Source: Pseudarthrobacter sp. NamE5 (GTDB lineage Bacteria > Actinomycetota > Actinomycetes > Actinomycetales > Micrococcaceae). From it: DNA of 64,000 nt. Each line of letters begins with the position of its first letter. Within the stretch, counting starts at the first letter, position 1. Position numbers and translations under genes: made by a program. Below, in pieces: positions 39,338-48,674 of the stretch. The notes beneath the pieces were generated by a model. It was not told where the DNA came from. It was given only the letters and a program-made list of their open reading frames with translations, and made no database searches. The stretch lies in assembly GCF_005796225.1 (NCBI RefSeq), contig NZ_VAHO01000015.1, positions 1 through 64,000 on the forward strand, given 5' to 3'.

Positions 39338-39395
39338 GGGCCAACCCTTGGACCGGTGCCGGCAGCAGCCGGCTTATAGTTCCAGGGGTTGGCCC
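39338..39395. terminator. large hairpin between convergent amt and glycosidase genes
   Basis: GGGCCAACCCTTGGA pairs with TCCAGGGGTTGGCCC with one non-Watson-Crick position, enclosing a nested GCCGGC-AGCA-GCCGGC hairpin. It sits between the stops of two convergent genes and can act as a two-way terminator, though no clear T-run follows. Confidence 0.6.
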
Positions 39396-39405
39396 ATTGT
39401 CGTGC

Positions 39406-40374
39406 CTACTGTTCGGTGCAGACCAGGTTACCGTCGCGCACTTCCAAAGCAGCAGCCCGGACGTGGCTGAGGCGGACCTTCGGGTCCGGGTCCATGGTGT
39501 CAATGTCCTCGCCGCCCCAGTAGGGGTGGGTGAAGTAGACCAGCATGGCCTGTTCCGTGCCGTCCTCCCGCGTCCCCAAGGGAACCACGTCGGCGTGGCG
39601 TCCGACGACGGGCCTTCCGTTCACGAATTCGGGCTGGGTGAGGATGAGCCCGTCCAGGTGCTCCTGCCGGACCCAGTTGCCGGCCGCGTCCGGGGAGCGG
39701 TAGACCGCCTGGCCGCGCCATTCGTCCACGATCATCCACCAGGACCCTCCCAGCCGGAAAACTTTGGGTCCTTCATGGGGACGGCCGGGAATGGTGATGC
39801 CTTCCGGAGCCCACGACGACGGGTCCCGGGGTGTGTCGCTCACGGCACTGTACGTGTTGGAGCCGCGGGCTTCATCCTTGTACCAGAGCCGGTACCGGCC
39901 GTCCCCGCACAGCGAGACAGCGGCATCGATCACCCGGGGTGAATCGAGGTCGATTGAACCGAGATACTCCCACTGCACCAGGTCCTTGCTGGACAGTTGG
40001 ACAATCGCGGCGCTGCCGGTCCAGTCCCTGCGCACCCCGCCCAGGACGGTCAGGTACATGATCCACTCGCCGCCGATCCTGACGACGTCGGGGGCCCAGA
40101 GAGTGGCCGGGAGTTCGGTTCCGGGCGGCACCAGTCCCTGGACGGTGCCCTGGTACCTCCAGTTGAGGCCGCCGTCGGAGGACCGGGCCATGCCGATGTC
40201 CGTGCCGTGCACCCACTCAACGCCGGACAGCCCGGGTGCGGTAGCCCGGCGTTGCGTATAGAACAAAACCCACTCGCCCGTGACGTGGTCCGGAACCAGG
40301 ACGGGATCCGTGGGACCGTCCCAGACGGGATCGCGGTAGGGGACGGCGAAGGCATCCGGACGCAGGGGGTGCAC
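39406..40374 (-). CDS. five-bladed beta-propeller glycosidase, GH43-like
   Basis: This 322-residue protein has the DP start motif (PVWDGPTDPVLVPDHVTGEW), the mid-domain acidic motif in DSPRVIDAAVSLCGDGRYRL and the acid Glu region GRPHEGPKVFRLGGSWWMIV, all characteristic of GH43/GH32/GH62/GH117-type propellers. No signal peptide is visible, so it probably acts on small imported glycosides. Given the arabinose genes elsewhere in the window an arabinosidase or xylosidase role is possible but unproven. The gene is single, convergent with amt. Confidence 0.7.
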   Translation of the reverse strand: MHPLRPDAFAVPYRDPVWDGPTDPVLVPDHVTGEWVLFYTQRRATAPGLSGVEWVHGTDIGMARSSDGGLNWRYQGTVQGLVPPGTELPATLWAPDVVRIGGEWIMYLTVLGGVRRDWTGSAAIVQLSSKDLVQWEYLGSIDLDSPRVIDAAVSLCGDGRYRLWYKDEARGSNTYSAVSDTPRDPSSWAPEGITIPGRPHEGPKVFRLGGSWWMIVDEWRGQAVYRSPDAAGNWVRQEHLDGLILTQPEFVNGRPVVGRHADVVPLGTREDGTEQAMLVYFTHPYWGGEDIDTMDPDPKVRLSHVRAAALEVRDGNLVCTEQ

Positions 40375-40455
40375 GATTTCTCCAACGTTGTAGGTCAGGG
40401 GGCTTCCAGCTTATGCCACAGACCCTGACAGCCCGCTCTGGATACGGTGCCCGTG

Positions 40456-41129
40456 TTAGCCGTGCGTCTTTTGCTGCCCGCCGTGGCGGGCCCGATAGGC
40501 GTAAACCAGCAGGCCAATGCCGGCCAGGATCATGACGGCCAGGACAACGACGTCCGCGGCGATGAGCAGCGCTGCGGACTGGAGGGCGAACATGCTTCCC
40601 AGCACTGCGAGGATTGCGGCCGGTATCAGGGGCCATTTCATCCGGCCCGTCCCTGCGGCGGATTGCACGGGCACCAGGGAAAGCACGCCGAAGGTGGCAG
40701 CCAGGCCAAGGAACAGCACGGCCGCGGTGGGCATGCCCTGCACGTCCGCCGGCAGGGCCACCATGACTGCCAGCGTCAGCATCACTCCGCTTGGGATCAG
40801 GGCCACCAGTTGGCCGGTTCGCGCAGGTATACGGCCCCGAATCCGGCTGACAGGAACAGGAACAGGAAACCTGCGCCTGCCGCGCCTGCGGTGAGCTGGG
40901 CCGCGGTGACCACTGCCGCCACGCCCAGGAACACCGAGCCGGGGATAGCCGCCCACCAGTACTCCCGGCCCCGGAAGAAGAGGGACAGGAACACGGTCCC
41001 GATCGCGGTGAAGATCAGCACCGGCACATACGCCGCGCTCCCAAGTGCATCGAACAGGTTTAGCAGCAACAGCACGCCGACCGTTATCAGGGCAATGCCG
41101 GCGACGATGCTTGCGTTGGCTGATGTCAC
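40456..41129 (-). pseudogene. membrane protein interrupted by a one-base frameshift
   Basis: From a GTG at 41129 with a GGGAGG site, 110 residues of membrane-type sequence (IVAGIALITVGVLLLLNLFD, an isoprenoid/LiaF-like N-terminal hairpin) end at REPANWWP followed by TGA near 40797. The next frame continues immediately with LIPSGVMLTLAVMVALPADV and two more helices to 40456. Adding one C to the CCC run at the junction would give ...NWWPLIPSG..., one continuous protein of about 224 residues. So the gene is broken by a single deletion, or the base was missed in sequencing. Function unknown; the helix pattern suggests a DUF5668-type membrane protein. Confidence 0.65.
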
Positions 41130-41257
41130 CTTCGCCTCCCGGAATCCACCAGGCGCCCCCGCCGCCCTGCTGGTTCCAGGTTATGGTCCCGCCCGCCACG
41201 GTTCATAGGGCACAAAGCCCCGCCTTCGCTGCCCGCGCGGGCAGCCGCATACCGCGC

Positions 41258-44200
41258 CTACTCCTTGAACAGCTCCGCCAGGTCGTCCGCCGTGATGGCG
41301 CCACCGGCCAGGGCGTCGCCCTCCATGACGTCGGAGAAGAGCTGGGACTTCCGGGCCTTCAATGCCATGACCTTTTCCTCGATGGTGTCCTTGGCCACCA
41401 GCCGGTAGACCATCACGTTGCGGGCCTGGCCGATCCTGTGGGTACGGTCCACGGCCTGCGCCTCGGAGGCCGGGTTCCACCAGGGATCCAGCAGGAACAC
41501 GTAGTCGGCTTCGGTGAGGTTGAGCCCGAACCCGCCGGCCTTCAGCGAAATCAGGAACACCGGCGCGCTGCCATTCTTGAACCCGTTCACGACGTCGGCA
41601 CGGTTGCGGGTGCCGCCGTCGAGGTAGCAGTACTCGATCTTTTCCTCGTCCAGCCGTTCCCGGACCTTGCCCAGGAAGCCGGTGAATTGGCTGAAGATCA
41701 GGGCGCGGTGTCCCTCGGCCACCAGGTCCTCGAGCTGTTCGAACAGCACGTCCAGCTTGCTGGAGCGGACAGCGGACATAGCCGGATCAATCAGCGAGGC
41801 ATCCAGGCTGAGCTGCCGCAGCAGGGTCAGCGACTGGAAAATGGTGAAGCGGTTCTTGTTCACGTCCTCGATAAGGCCCAGGATCTTCTGCCGTTCGCGC
41901 TGCAGGTGGGTCTGGTACACCTTCTGGTGGCGCGGATTCAGCACCACTTCCAGGATCTGCTCCTGCTTGGGCGGCAGGTCCTTGATCACCTGGTCCTTGG
42001 TCCGGCGCATCATCAGGGGACGGACGCGACGGCGGAGCTTGTCGAGCTGCCCCTTGTCGCCGTTCTTCTCCACCGGCTTCTGGTAGTACTCAGCGAAGCG
42101 CTTGGGGCTCGAGAACAGGCCCGGCGCCACGATCGAGGTGAGCGCCCAGAACTCCATGAGGTTGTTTTCAAGGGGCGTGCCGGTGATGGCCAGCTTGAAC
42201 GTTGCCGGCAGTTTGCGGGCGCACTGGTACGCCTTGGACTGGTGGTTTTTCACGAACTGCGCCTCGTCCAGCACCAGCCCGGACCAGGTTCGTGAGGCGT
42301 AGGATTCGTAGTCGATCCGGAACAGGGCGTACGACGTGACGATGATGTCGGCGCTGCCCAGCACCGCCAGCGGATCCTGCCCGCTCTTGGCGAAGGTCTC
42401 GCTGATGGCACGGACCTTCAGCCCGGGCGCGAAGCGCGCGGCCTCCGCTGCCCAGTTGCCCACCACGCTGGTGGGGGCTACCACCAAAAAGGGAGCACCG
42501 GCGTCGGACGCCGTTTGTTCCGTCCCCGCATCCGCAACCGCCGTGTCAGCGGCCGGTCCCGCGGCAGCAAGCGCAAGCTCCTTCGCCGCACACATCAGCG
42601 CCAGCGCCTGCACGGTCTTGCCCAGGCCCATGTCGTCCGCAAGGATGCCGCCCAGGCTGTGCTTGTAAAGGAAGGTGAGCCAGTTGAAGCCCTCCAGCTG
42701 GTACGGGCGGAGCTCGGCGTTGAGGGTGGCCGGGAGCGGCAGGCCGTCCACGCCACCCTCCAGCAGGCCGCCCACGGCCGATCGCCAGGCTGCCGCCTGC
42801 TCGTCCACGATCCCCAGCTGGGCCAGCTCATCCCACAGTCCGGCCTGGAAGCGGCTGATCTGCAGCGGCGCGTTCTTGTTGTCCTGCAGGGAGCGGGCCT
42901 CTTCGATCAGCGCACGCAGCTGGTGCAGCTCGGGAAGGTCCAGGGAGAAGTAGGCGCCGCTGGGCAACAGCATCTTGGTCTGCCCGGCGGCCAGCGCGGA
43001 GAAGACGGCGGCGAAGGAAACCGGCTGGCCCTCGAGCGAGATCTGGATGCCGAGGTCGAACCAGTCCCGCTGTTCCGTGGCTTTCGTGGAGATGGAGACC
43101 ACGGGAGCCTCCTCGGCTTCGCGGTAGTCTGCGATGTCGCCCACGGTTTCCACCTCGACATCCCGGGCCTCGCGGAGCCGCGGCAGGACATCCTCGGTGA
43201 AGGCGAGCGTGTCCAGCCCCTTCAGCTCTGCGGAAGCGGCCAGCCGTGGAGTGCCCCAACCGTCCGTGGCGGATTCGCCGAGCGCCGAAACCACGTCCCA
43301 GGGCTGTCCGATGCCTTCCAGGATGCGGGCCTCGGCGGTGTCATCGCGGTAGCCGTGGTCACCGGGGTGCCGCCAGAGCGGCTGGGCCGTAACCAGGTTT
43401 CCGCTTTTGTAGTGCCACTCCCAGTGCAGCTGCACCCGGTGGTCCGCGCCGTAGTTTGCCAGCAGCGACAGCGTGGGGACAGCCAGTGCAGGCAGTTGCA
43501 CTGACTCGTCCCGGGCCGTGACCCGGGCCGTCTGCTTCAGCTTCGGGTAGAAGCCGGTGAGGAAGCGCGATTCGTCCTTGGCCGGGATGTGCAGCGTGCT
43601 GCCGGCCGTCACGAAAGTCAGCAGCTCCTCGCTCAGTCCGCTTTCCAGCGGTGCGAGCGTGATGGCGCCGTCGGGGTCTGGAACGCCGGGCAACGCAGCC
43701 TCTCCGGTGGTGAAGAAGATGCCGTGCGCCGGGCGGCCGATGGTGCCAACCGCGGCCGGATCGATCTCCTCCCCCTCAACGGTGATGGTGGGCGAAAGCT
43801 CCAACCCGCCGTCGGAGGCTGGATCCTTTGGCGCTGTGCCCGGCTCCGCTGCCGGTTCACTGACGGGGGAGCCGTAGCGGCTCAGGTTAAGGCCGACGGC
43901 GGCCGGCGCCTCAGCCAGGCGCACGGGTTCGGTGCCGCGGGAGTGGACCAGGGCCAGGCCGATCTTGCGGGCGTCGACCAGCAGGCTCCAGAGGTTCTTG
44001 CCCGCGTACGAGTTCAGGCCCAGCCAGAGCCCGGAGGAGTTGTAGCTCCGGCCGGCAGACGTGGAATGGGCGGCCAGGAATTCCTGCATCCACTCCACAT
44101 GGGCGGGATTGCATTCGCGCCGGAAGTTCAGGTAGCCCAGGGTGTTCCAGGAGACGTCGCCGCGGATCCACTTGCCCTTGGCGCCCATGATCACCGGCCG

Positions 44201-44650
44201 GGCCTTGAGCTGGCGGACGCTGCGCTGCGGATCGCGGCGGCCGGTGTAGGAGAAATGCGGGGCAGGCTCTTCGATCTCGAACTGCAAAGCCAGCGGGACG
44301 CCGCTGTTGGAAGGTGTGCCGCCCGGTTGGGAAATCAAGGGGCTGAGGGCCTGTTCCCAGTCGGACAGGGCGGCGCCGGAAGGGGTGCGGGCCAACTGGG
44401 CAGCGGTTGACGGCGTGAGCAGCTGGACGCGGACGGCAGGGTTGTCCTCCGCAGCGAACAGGAGGGCAGCGACGTGCTTGCAGTCCTTGCGCACGGGGCA
44501 GCTGCACACCCCCACGGTGCAGCTCCAGCCGCCGCCCTTGCGGACCAGCTTGGCGGTGGTGGAGTAGGGGACGTCCGCGCCGCCACGGACCTTGCCCAGC
44601 ATGAGCCCGGTGGCGGCGTCGAAGGAAATGCCCGAGACCCGGCCGCCCAT
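41258..44650 (-). CDS. SNF2-family helicase with SWIM zinc finger
   Basis: This 1130-residue protein has an N-terminal SWIM finger (Cys49, Cys51, Cys57, His59 in VGVCSCPVRKDCKHV), a long bacterial SNF2-associated middle region, then the ATPase: motif I ILADDMGLGKTVQALALM (about 665), a DExx box LVLDEAQFVKNHQSK (about 790) and the C-terminal helicase lobe ending HRIGQARNVMVYRLV. An Ala-rich insertion of about 30 residues follows motif I. It presumably remodels nucleic-acid/protein complexes; specific role unknown. The protein-like frame continues upstream of the ATG at 44650 (LAIQTPAINDRSLAAGLAYA) without an ATG or GTG, so the true start may be further up at a rare codon. Confidence 0.88.
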   Translation of the reverse strand: MGGRVSGISFDAATGLMLGKVRGGADVPYSTTAKLVRKGGGWSCTVGVCSCPVRKDCKHVAALLFAAEDNPAVRVQLLTPSTAAQLARTPSGAALSDWEQALSPLISQPGGTPSNSGVPLALQFEIEEPAPHFSYTGRRDPQRSVRQLKARPVIMGAKGKWIRGDVSWNTLGYLNFRRECNPAHVEWMQEFLAAHSTSAGRSYNSSGLWLGLNSYAGKNLWSLLVDARKIGLALVHSRGTEPVRLAEAPAAVGLNLSRYGSPVSEPAAEPGTAPKDPASDGGLELSPTITVEGEEIDPAAVGTIGRPAHGIFFTTGEAALPGVPDPDGAITLAPLESGLSEELLTFVTAGSTLHIPAKDESRFLTGFYPKLKQTARVTARDESVQLPALAVPTLSLLANYGADHRVQLHWEWHYKSGNLVTAQPLWRHPGDHGYRDDTAEARILEGIGQPWDVVSALGESATDGWGTPRLAASAELKGLDTLAFTEDVLPRLREARDVEVETVGDIADYREAEEAPVVSISTKATEQRDWFDLGIQISLEGQPVSFAAVFSALAAGQTKMLLPSGAYFSLDLPELHQLRALIEEARSLQDNKNAPLQISRFQAGLWDELAQLGIVDEQAAAWRSAVGGLLEGGVDGLPLPATLNAELRPYQLEGFNWLTFLYKHSLGGILADDMGLGKTVQALALMCAAKELALAAAGPAADTAVADAGTEQTASDAGAPFLVVAPTSVVGNWAAEAARFAPGLKVRAISETFAKSGQDPLAVLGSADIIVTSYALFRIDYESYASRTWSGLVLDEAQFVKNHQSKAYQCARKLPATFKLAITGTPLENNLMEFWALTSIVAPGLFSSPKRFAEYYQKPVEKNGDKGQLDKLRRRVRPLMMRRTKDQVIKDLPPKQEQILEVVLNPRHQKVYQTHLQRERQKILGLIEDVNKNRFTIFQSLTLLRQLSLDASLIDPAMSAVRSSKLDVLFEQLEDLVAEGHRALIFSQFTGFLGKVRERLDEEKIEYCYLDGGTRNRADVVNGFKNGSAPVFLISLKAGGFGLNLTEADYVFLLDPWWNPASEAQAVDRTHRIGQARNVMVYRLVAKDTIEEKVMALKARKSQLFSDVMEGDALAGGAITADDLAELFKE

Positions 44651-44967
44651 GGCGTACGCCAGCCCGGCCGCCAGGGAACGGTCGTTGATGGCGGGGGTCT
44701 GTATTGCCAGGTCCGTACTCTCGTCCGGTTGGGATGGAATGTGCGCGCTACTTTCAGCAGGCCGCGGCGGGCCGGGGCCGGTGGTTGGTTATCTGGTCCA
44801 TCTTAGTTCGCCTTCGGGGGAGCGTGCCGCCGGCCCTCACTCCGGGGGAACCTCGCCGTACACCAAACTTCGCCGGACGTTCATATCCTCATCAACAACG
44901 TGCAGGTTCGGTCGCCGTAGCGTGAAAAGCGTTCCAAGCACCGCCAGCACCAGCAGTAAGGATTACC
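44651..44967. other. divergent gap between helicase and DUF4375 gene
   Basis: The gap is 317 bp. The first 100 bases may belong to the helicase N-terminus. The rest carries no supported gene; it should hold the two divergent promoters, but no clear -35/-10 pair was identified. Confidence 0.45.
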
Positions 44968-45564
44968 ATGATCACCAGCCAGCAGCCTGTCGTCCTGACC
45001 AGCAGCAGCATCCACTCAAGCGACGAGGACGTCGTCGAGGCCAGCGCCGGCATTGTGGAAGCGATGCATGCCGCCCTGCTCCGCATCGAGGAGATGTCAC
45101 CCGTTGCCGTCCGGAGCTACGCCGTGGACTTCTACCTCAGCCAGGCTTTGGAGGGCGGCTTCGCACAGTATGTGTCCGCCGCCGTCGACAGGGTTGACAT
45201 GGACTCACTGATCCGCGAAGGAATGGCGGGCATGGGCGCCACCGCCCACCTCGATCTCTTCAACCGCGCCGCCGAAGCGTTCGACGGCCTCTCCGATGAA
45301 GACGCCGGGGTAACCCCCGACGGCGTCCTGCGCATGGAAGAACTCGACGGCGAGTTCGAGGAGCTGCTCGAGCGGGAGAACATCACGGCGTGCAATGCAG
45401 CATGGCTGCGCAGCCAGGCCGAACTTTTGGTGCTGGACGACGACGAGGTCGGAGCCTACATCGAGCGCCTTGCGTCGATGATCCCGGACCTGCCGCAGCG
45501 CAAGGCGCAGGCGGAGGCCGCGGCACTGGCGGAAGATGCCGAAGCCGGGATGATCGGCGCGTGA
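44968..45564 (+). CDS. DMP19/DUF4375-family protein
   Basis: This 198-residue acidic protein contains MSPVAVRSYAVDFYLSQALE followed by GGFAQYVSAA, the hallmark of the DUF4375/DMP19 C-terminal domain (a Q.LNGGF.QY-like motif), and MGATAHLDLFNRAAEAF after it. No signal peptide or membrane span. Some DMP19 proteins are DNA mimics because of their acidic surface; this protein is rich in Asp and Glu, but the role here is unknown. AAGGAT precedes the ATG. Confidence 0.7.
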   Translation: MITSQQPVVLTSSSIHSSDEDVVEASAGIVEAMHAALLRIEEMSPVAVRSYAVDFYLSQALEGGFAQYVSAAVDRVDMDSLIREGMAGMGATAHLDLFNRAAEAFDGLSDEDAGVTPDGVLRMEELDGEFEELLERENITACNAAWLRSQAELLVLDDDEVGAYIERLASMIPDLPQRKAQAEAAALAEDAEAGMIGA

Positions 45565-45606
45565 AGCCTTCCGGGAGGGCGTCCGCGCAGCCGGATGCCC
45601 GGCTCT

Positions 45607-46200
45607 TTAAGTGTTCTGCTCCAGGGCAGCGGCCAGGATGTCCAGCAGTTCATCGTCCACCTGGTCAGGCGATGTCAGGCGCACCTTACGGATGAAGGGG
45701 TCGTCCGCACGGGTTTTGACGGCCTCGATCCTGCCCTCCGCGGGGACGTCGAGCCGGAGGGCCACGTCCACAGCAGTGTTGGTGGTCCTGGTGACCTGCG
45801 CGAACTTGCGCCGCGGGCTGTGGAGCGACACATAGCCCTTCCGCATCTGGATCTGTACGCCTTCGGTAGCGGATGCCCATCCCAGTATGGCGTCCGCCAC
45901 GGGCCGCAGGTGCGGGTGGCGGGCATACTGGCCGTCGATGAGTTCGTCGGCGTCCCGCAGCATGAAATCCGGATAGCCGAACATTTCCCAGGACACGGCG
46001 TACTGGGCGTACCCGGTCACCCCGAAGCCATCCCGCATCCAGGCGCGGAGTTCGGCGTCGCTCCGAATACCGGCGGCCCGGGCCTTCTCTGCCCAGTACG
46101 CGGTGTCCTTCCCGGTCTTCCGCAGAAGGAGCGCCTTGTTGTTGTCCACCATGGTCTGCCAGGTGCCGGCGGTTTTGTGGGACTCGGGGATGCTGGGCAT
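45607..46200 (-). CDS. DUF4287/DUF5655-type protein
   Basis: This 197-residue soluble protein has an N-terminal part KTGKDTAYWAEKARAAGIRS with a WLR-like helix (SDAELRAWMRDGFGVTGYAQ), resembling DUF4287. The C-terminal part has IQMRKGYVSLHSPRRKFAQV and LRLDVPAEGRIEAV, as in the DUF5655 fold. The two domains are commonly found together in actinobacteria. Function unknown; no operon partners. Confidence 0.7.
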   Translation of the reverse strand: MPSIPESHKTAGTWQTMVDNNKALLLRKTGKDTAYWAEKARAAGIRSDAELRAWMRDGFGVTGYAQYAVSWEMFGYPDFMLRDADELIDGQYARHPHLRPVADAILGWASATEGVQIQMRKGYVSLHSPRRKFAQVTRTTNTAVDVALRLDVPAEGRIEAVKTRADDPFIRKVRLTSPDQVDDELLDILAAALEQNT

Positions 46201-46382
46201 GCATCGATCGTAGCGGTGCCTGGAGCCTGCATGGTCTGGCCGCCGGTGCCGCCCGGAGACGGGGCGATGAAAAAAGATTCTCCACGGCCGTAACCTTTTC
46301 AGCGGTGCCGGCGATGTAGGACGTGATGGGCCCGCACGGCGGACCCGGATTGAACATGTTGTCTAGGTTTTGGAGTTTCTAA

Positions 46383-47090
46383 ATGTCGTTGTTCACCGTT
46401 CTCGCCACCAGCAAAGTAGCCGCCGGAGTACTGGCAGCCGGAACCCTTGCCGTCGGTGGAACCGGCGCCGCCGCTGTTTCCGGCGTCCTGCCTGCCGAAG
46501 CCCAGCAGACCGCCCACAACCTCTTCGGCGCACCGGCCCCGAAACTGGCAGCAGAAGCAGCCGCCGACGCGCAGGCAACTGCCGAGGCCGCTGCTGATGC
46601 AGCCGCTGACGCTGACGTCGCCACGGACGCCGACGCTGAGGCCGCCGGCGAAGCCACGGTCACGGACGAAAAGGTTGCCGCCCAGGCGGGTGCCGCTGTT
46701 GCTGCGGATACGGCCGTGGACGCCGCCGGTGCTGCAGCCTTCGGCCTGTGCACCGCTTTCACCAATGGCGGCCTGAACGCTTCATCCGAGGGCTTCTCCT
46801 CCCTGGTGATTGCAGCGGAAGGCGAAGCGAACGTCGAAAGCTTCTGCGCCGACGTCGTTGCCGAGGCTGACGCCGCCGCAGAGGCCGGCGCTGCCGCAGC
46901 CGGTTCCGCCTCTGTTGAGGTTGAGCGCCCCGAGCTGCCCGCTGTTCCGGCAGTGCCCGCAGTGCCTGCCGTTCCGGGTGTCGACGGCGAACCCGCCGTT
47001 CCGGCCGTCCCTGCTGTTCCTGCCGTTCCCGGCGCGTCGGTCGACGGCGGCAGCGCGGCCGTGGACGCCCCGTCCGTTTCGGTCCGCTAA
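46383..47090 (+). CDS. secreted-type Ala-rich protein with PAVP repeats
   Basis: This 235-residue protein begins with a hydrophobic segment (KVAAGVLAAGTLAVGGTGAA) that could be a signal or membrane anchor. Then come an Ala/Asp/Glu-rich region (about 55-115), a short conserved-looking globular patch (FGLCTAFTNGGLNASSEGFS and VESFCADVVAEAD, two cysteines) and a tail of PAVPAVPAVP repeats. It precedes an ECF sigma factor and a membrane protein with a similar proline-rich tail by 205 bases. The two cysteines may pair outside the cell. Function unknown; a role in envelope-stress sensing is possible. Confidence 0.65.
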   Translation: MSLFTVLATSKVAAGVLAAGTLAVGGTGAAAVSGVLPAEAQQTAHNLFGAPAPKLAAEAAADAQATAEAAADAAADADVATDADAEAAGEATVTDEKVAAQAGAAVAADTAVDAAGAAAFGLCTAFTNGGLNASSEGFSSLVIAAEGEANVESFCADVVAEADAAAEAGAAAAGSASVEVERPELPAVPAVPAVPAVPGVDGEPAVPAVPAVPAVPGASVDGGSAAVDAPSVSVR

Positions 47091-47107
47091 GGGCGGTTGG
47101 CTAGTGT

Positions 47108-47147
47108 GTACTGCGGGGAGCGGCGCAGGTTCCGTTTCCCGCAGTAC
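47108..47147 (+). terminator. stem-loop between the PAVP gene and the sigma factor gene
   Basis: GTACTGCGGG and CCCGCAGTAC form a perfect 10-bp stem around a 20-nt loop, 18 bases after the PAVP gene stop. There is no T-run. It may partly terminate or stabilise the upstream message. Confidence 0.5.
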
Positions 47148-47295
47148 CGCAGTCCGGGATGAACAAACACCGTTGGCTGTCCAACAGCCCCGCCCGGACC
47201 ACCTGCCGCAAGGCAGGAAATAAGACCATGGACTGGCAGTCCCCACCGGAAACCGGGACAGGCGCGAGCCGTATCCGGGGATGGAGTAGCCGCTG

Positions 47296-47859
47296 GTGCT
47301 AAGCACTTTGGCCCAAGAAGAGACCGACATATTCGAGAGTACGGCCCGTACGGATCCGGCCGTACTGTTCGGTGCTGCCTATCGGTCCTTTGCCGGCCCC
47401 GTGCAGGGCTACCTCACAGCACGCGGAGTGGATGACCCCGAGGCGGTAACCCAGGACGTATTCCTGGCGTTCTACCCGAAAATCAGCGGGCTCACCGGCG
47501 GGCTCCAGGGCGCCAAATCACTGATCTTCTCCATTGCGCACGCGCGGATGGTGGACTACTACCGCCGCCTTGAGCGCAGGCCGCAGCTTAGCCCGTACGA
47601 TCCCCAGCACGACGCGAGAACCACGCCATCCGCCGAGGACCATGCCGTGGAACTGGCCGGTGGGGCCGCCGACTTGCTGGCCGGACTCAGCGACGAACAC
47701 CAGGAAGTGCTGGCCCTCCGCGTCGTGGCAGACCTGTCCATCGAACAGGTGGCCGCCATCATGGGCAAAAGCACAGGAGCCATCAAACAGCTCCAGCGCA
47801 GGGCCCTTCAGAACCTCAAAGCACAGACGCTCACAAGAAACCAGGCGAACCATGAGTGA
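47296..47859 (+). CDS. ECF/sigma-70-family RNA polymerase sigma factor
   Basis: This 187-residue group 4 sigma factor has region 2 with GAAYRSFAGPVQGYLTARGV, DPEAVTQDVFLAFYPKI and IFSIAHARMVDYYRRLERRP. Region 4 has ADLLAGLSDEHQEVLALRVV and the HTH LSIEQVAAIMGKSTGAIKQL. It probably directs a stress regulon and is coupled to the downstream membrane protein by an 8-base overlap. The GTG at 47296 is chosen with GGGGATGGAG upstream; a later start is possible because the first 15 residues lack family features. Confidence 0.88.
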   Translation: MLSTLAQEETDIFESTARTDPAVLFGAAYRSFAGPVQGYLTARGVDDPEAVTQDVFLAFYPKISGLTGGLQGAKSLIFSIAHARMVDYYRRLERRPQLSPYDPQHDARTTPSAEDHAVELAGGAADLLAGLSDEHQEVLALRVVADLSIEQVAAIMGKSTGAIKQLQRRALQNLKAQTLTRNQANHE

Positions 47860-48592
47860 CACCGCAGGATCCCGCAGCGAAGGATTCGTTGACCAGTTGC
47901 TGCTGGAGGCAGGACTGGAAGACGACAACCAGCTCCGCCCGGCACTGCAGGAACTCCGTGCCCTGGCAGCCGGCGCACCCGAACCGTCGGCCGCCGTCGC
48001 CGCACTGATGGCGCCCGCTCCGGCCGCTGCGGTTCTCGATGAAGTCCCTCAGCCCGAAAAAGGCCCGCAGCGTGATGGCGTCCAGCCGCGTGACGAACTG
48101 GCCGCCCGCCGTCGCACCAAGCGCCGTATTGCCCTCACCACTTTATCCGTGGCCGTCTCGCTCGGTGCCGGCGGCGCTGTTGCTGCGGCATCGGATCAGG
48201 GGGTCCGCGATTCCTTCAACCAGCTGAACCAGGTCATCACTTCCTTTGTCACCGGCTCCGGAACGGCACCCGCCAGCCACCAGCCGGAGGAACCCGCTGC
48301 GCCCTTGCAGCAGACTCCCGCCAGTCCGGCAACGGTGCCGGCACTGCCGGTGCCCGCGCCCGCCGATAAGCCCGCGGTGGTGCCCCCGGCCGAAGCTCCG
48401 GCCGGCACGGAGGCGCCGGGTACGGAGACTGCCGGCCCCGGCAAGCCGGCAGAAGATCCTGCGGCTGAACCTGTGCCCGCCACCGTTCCCGAGCACCTCA
48501 CCGACGGCTTGGGCCAACGGCCGCCGGTGCCCGTCCCCGGCCCGTCAGACCTGCCCCTGCCGGGGACGCTCCCCGCAGTACCGCTGCCGTAA
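47852..48592 (+). CDS. single-span membrane protein, probable anti-sigma regulator
   Basis: This 246-residue protein has an N-terminal cytoplasmic part of about 90 residues (QLLLEAGLEDDNQLRPALQE, a helical region that could bind the sigma factor) and a basic flank (RRRTKRRIAL). One membrane span follows (LTTLSVAVSLGAGGAVAAAS) and then a long Pro/Ala-rich external tail. Overlap with the sigma gene by 8 bases and this topology suggest an anti-sigma factor, but no zinc-binding HxxxCxxC motif is present. The proline-rich tail resembles that of the PAVP protein upstream. Confidence 0.65.
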   Translation: MSDTAGSRSEGFVDQLLLEAGLEDDNQLRPALQELRALAAGAPEPSAAVAALMAPAPAAAVLDEVPQPEKGPQRDGVQPRDELAARRRTKRRIALTTLSVAVSLGAGGAVAAASDQGVRDSFNQLNQVITSFVTGSGTAPASHQPEEPAAPLQQTPASPATVPALPVPAPADKPAVVPPAEAPAGTEAPGTETAGPGKPAEDPAAEPVPATVPEHLTDGLGQRPPVPVPGPSDLPLPGTLPAVPLP

Positions 48593-48674
48593 GGCACCTC
48601 GCCCCGGCGGCCCTGTGCCTGCTGTGGAGGTGCCAGCTACCGGCGCGTCCCCGGACCGGATTGTCCCGCCTGGA

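Noticed and set aside
40456..41129. programmed frameshift in the membrane protein gene
   Set aside because: No slippery heptamer or downstream structure typical of programmed shifting was seen; a simple one-base loss in a C-run explains it better.
46201..46382. ECF promoter before the PAVP gene
   Set aside because: AAC-containing strings occur, but none has a CGTC-like -10 at 16-17 bases, so no promoter is claimed.
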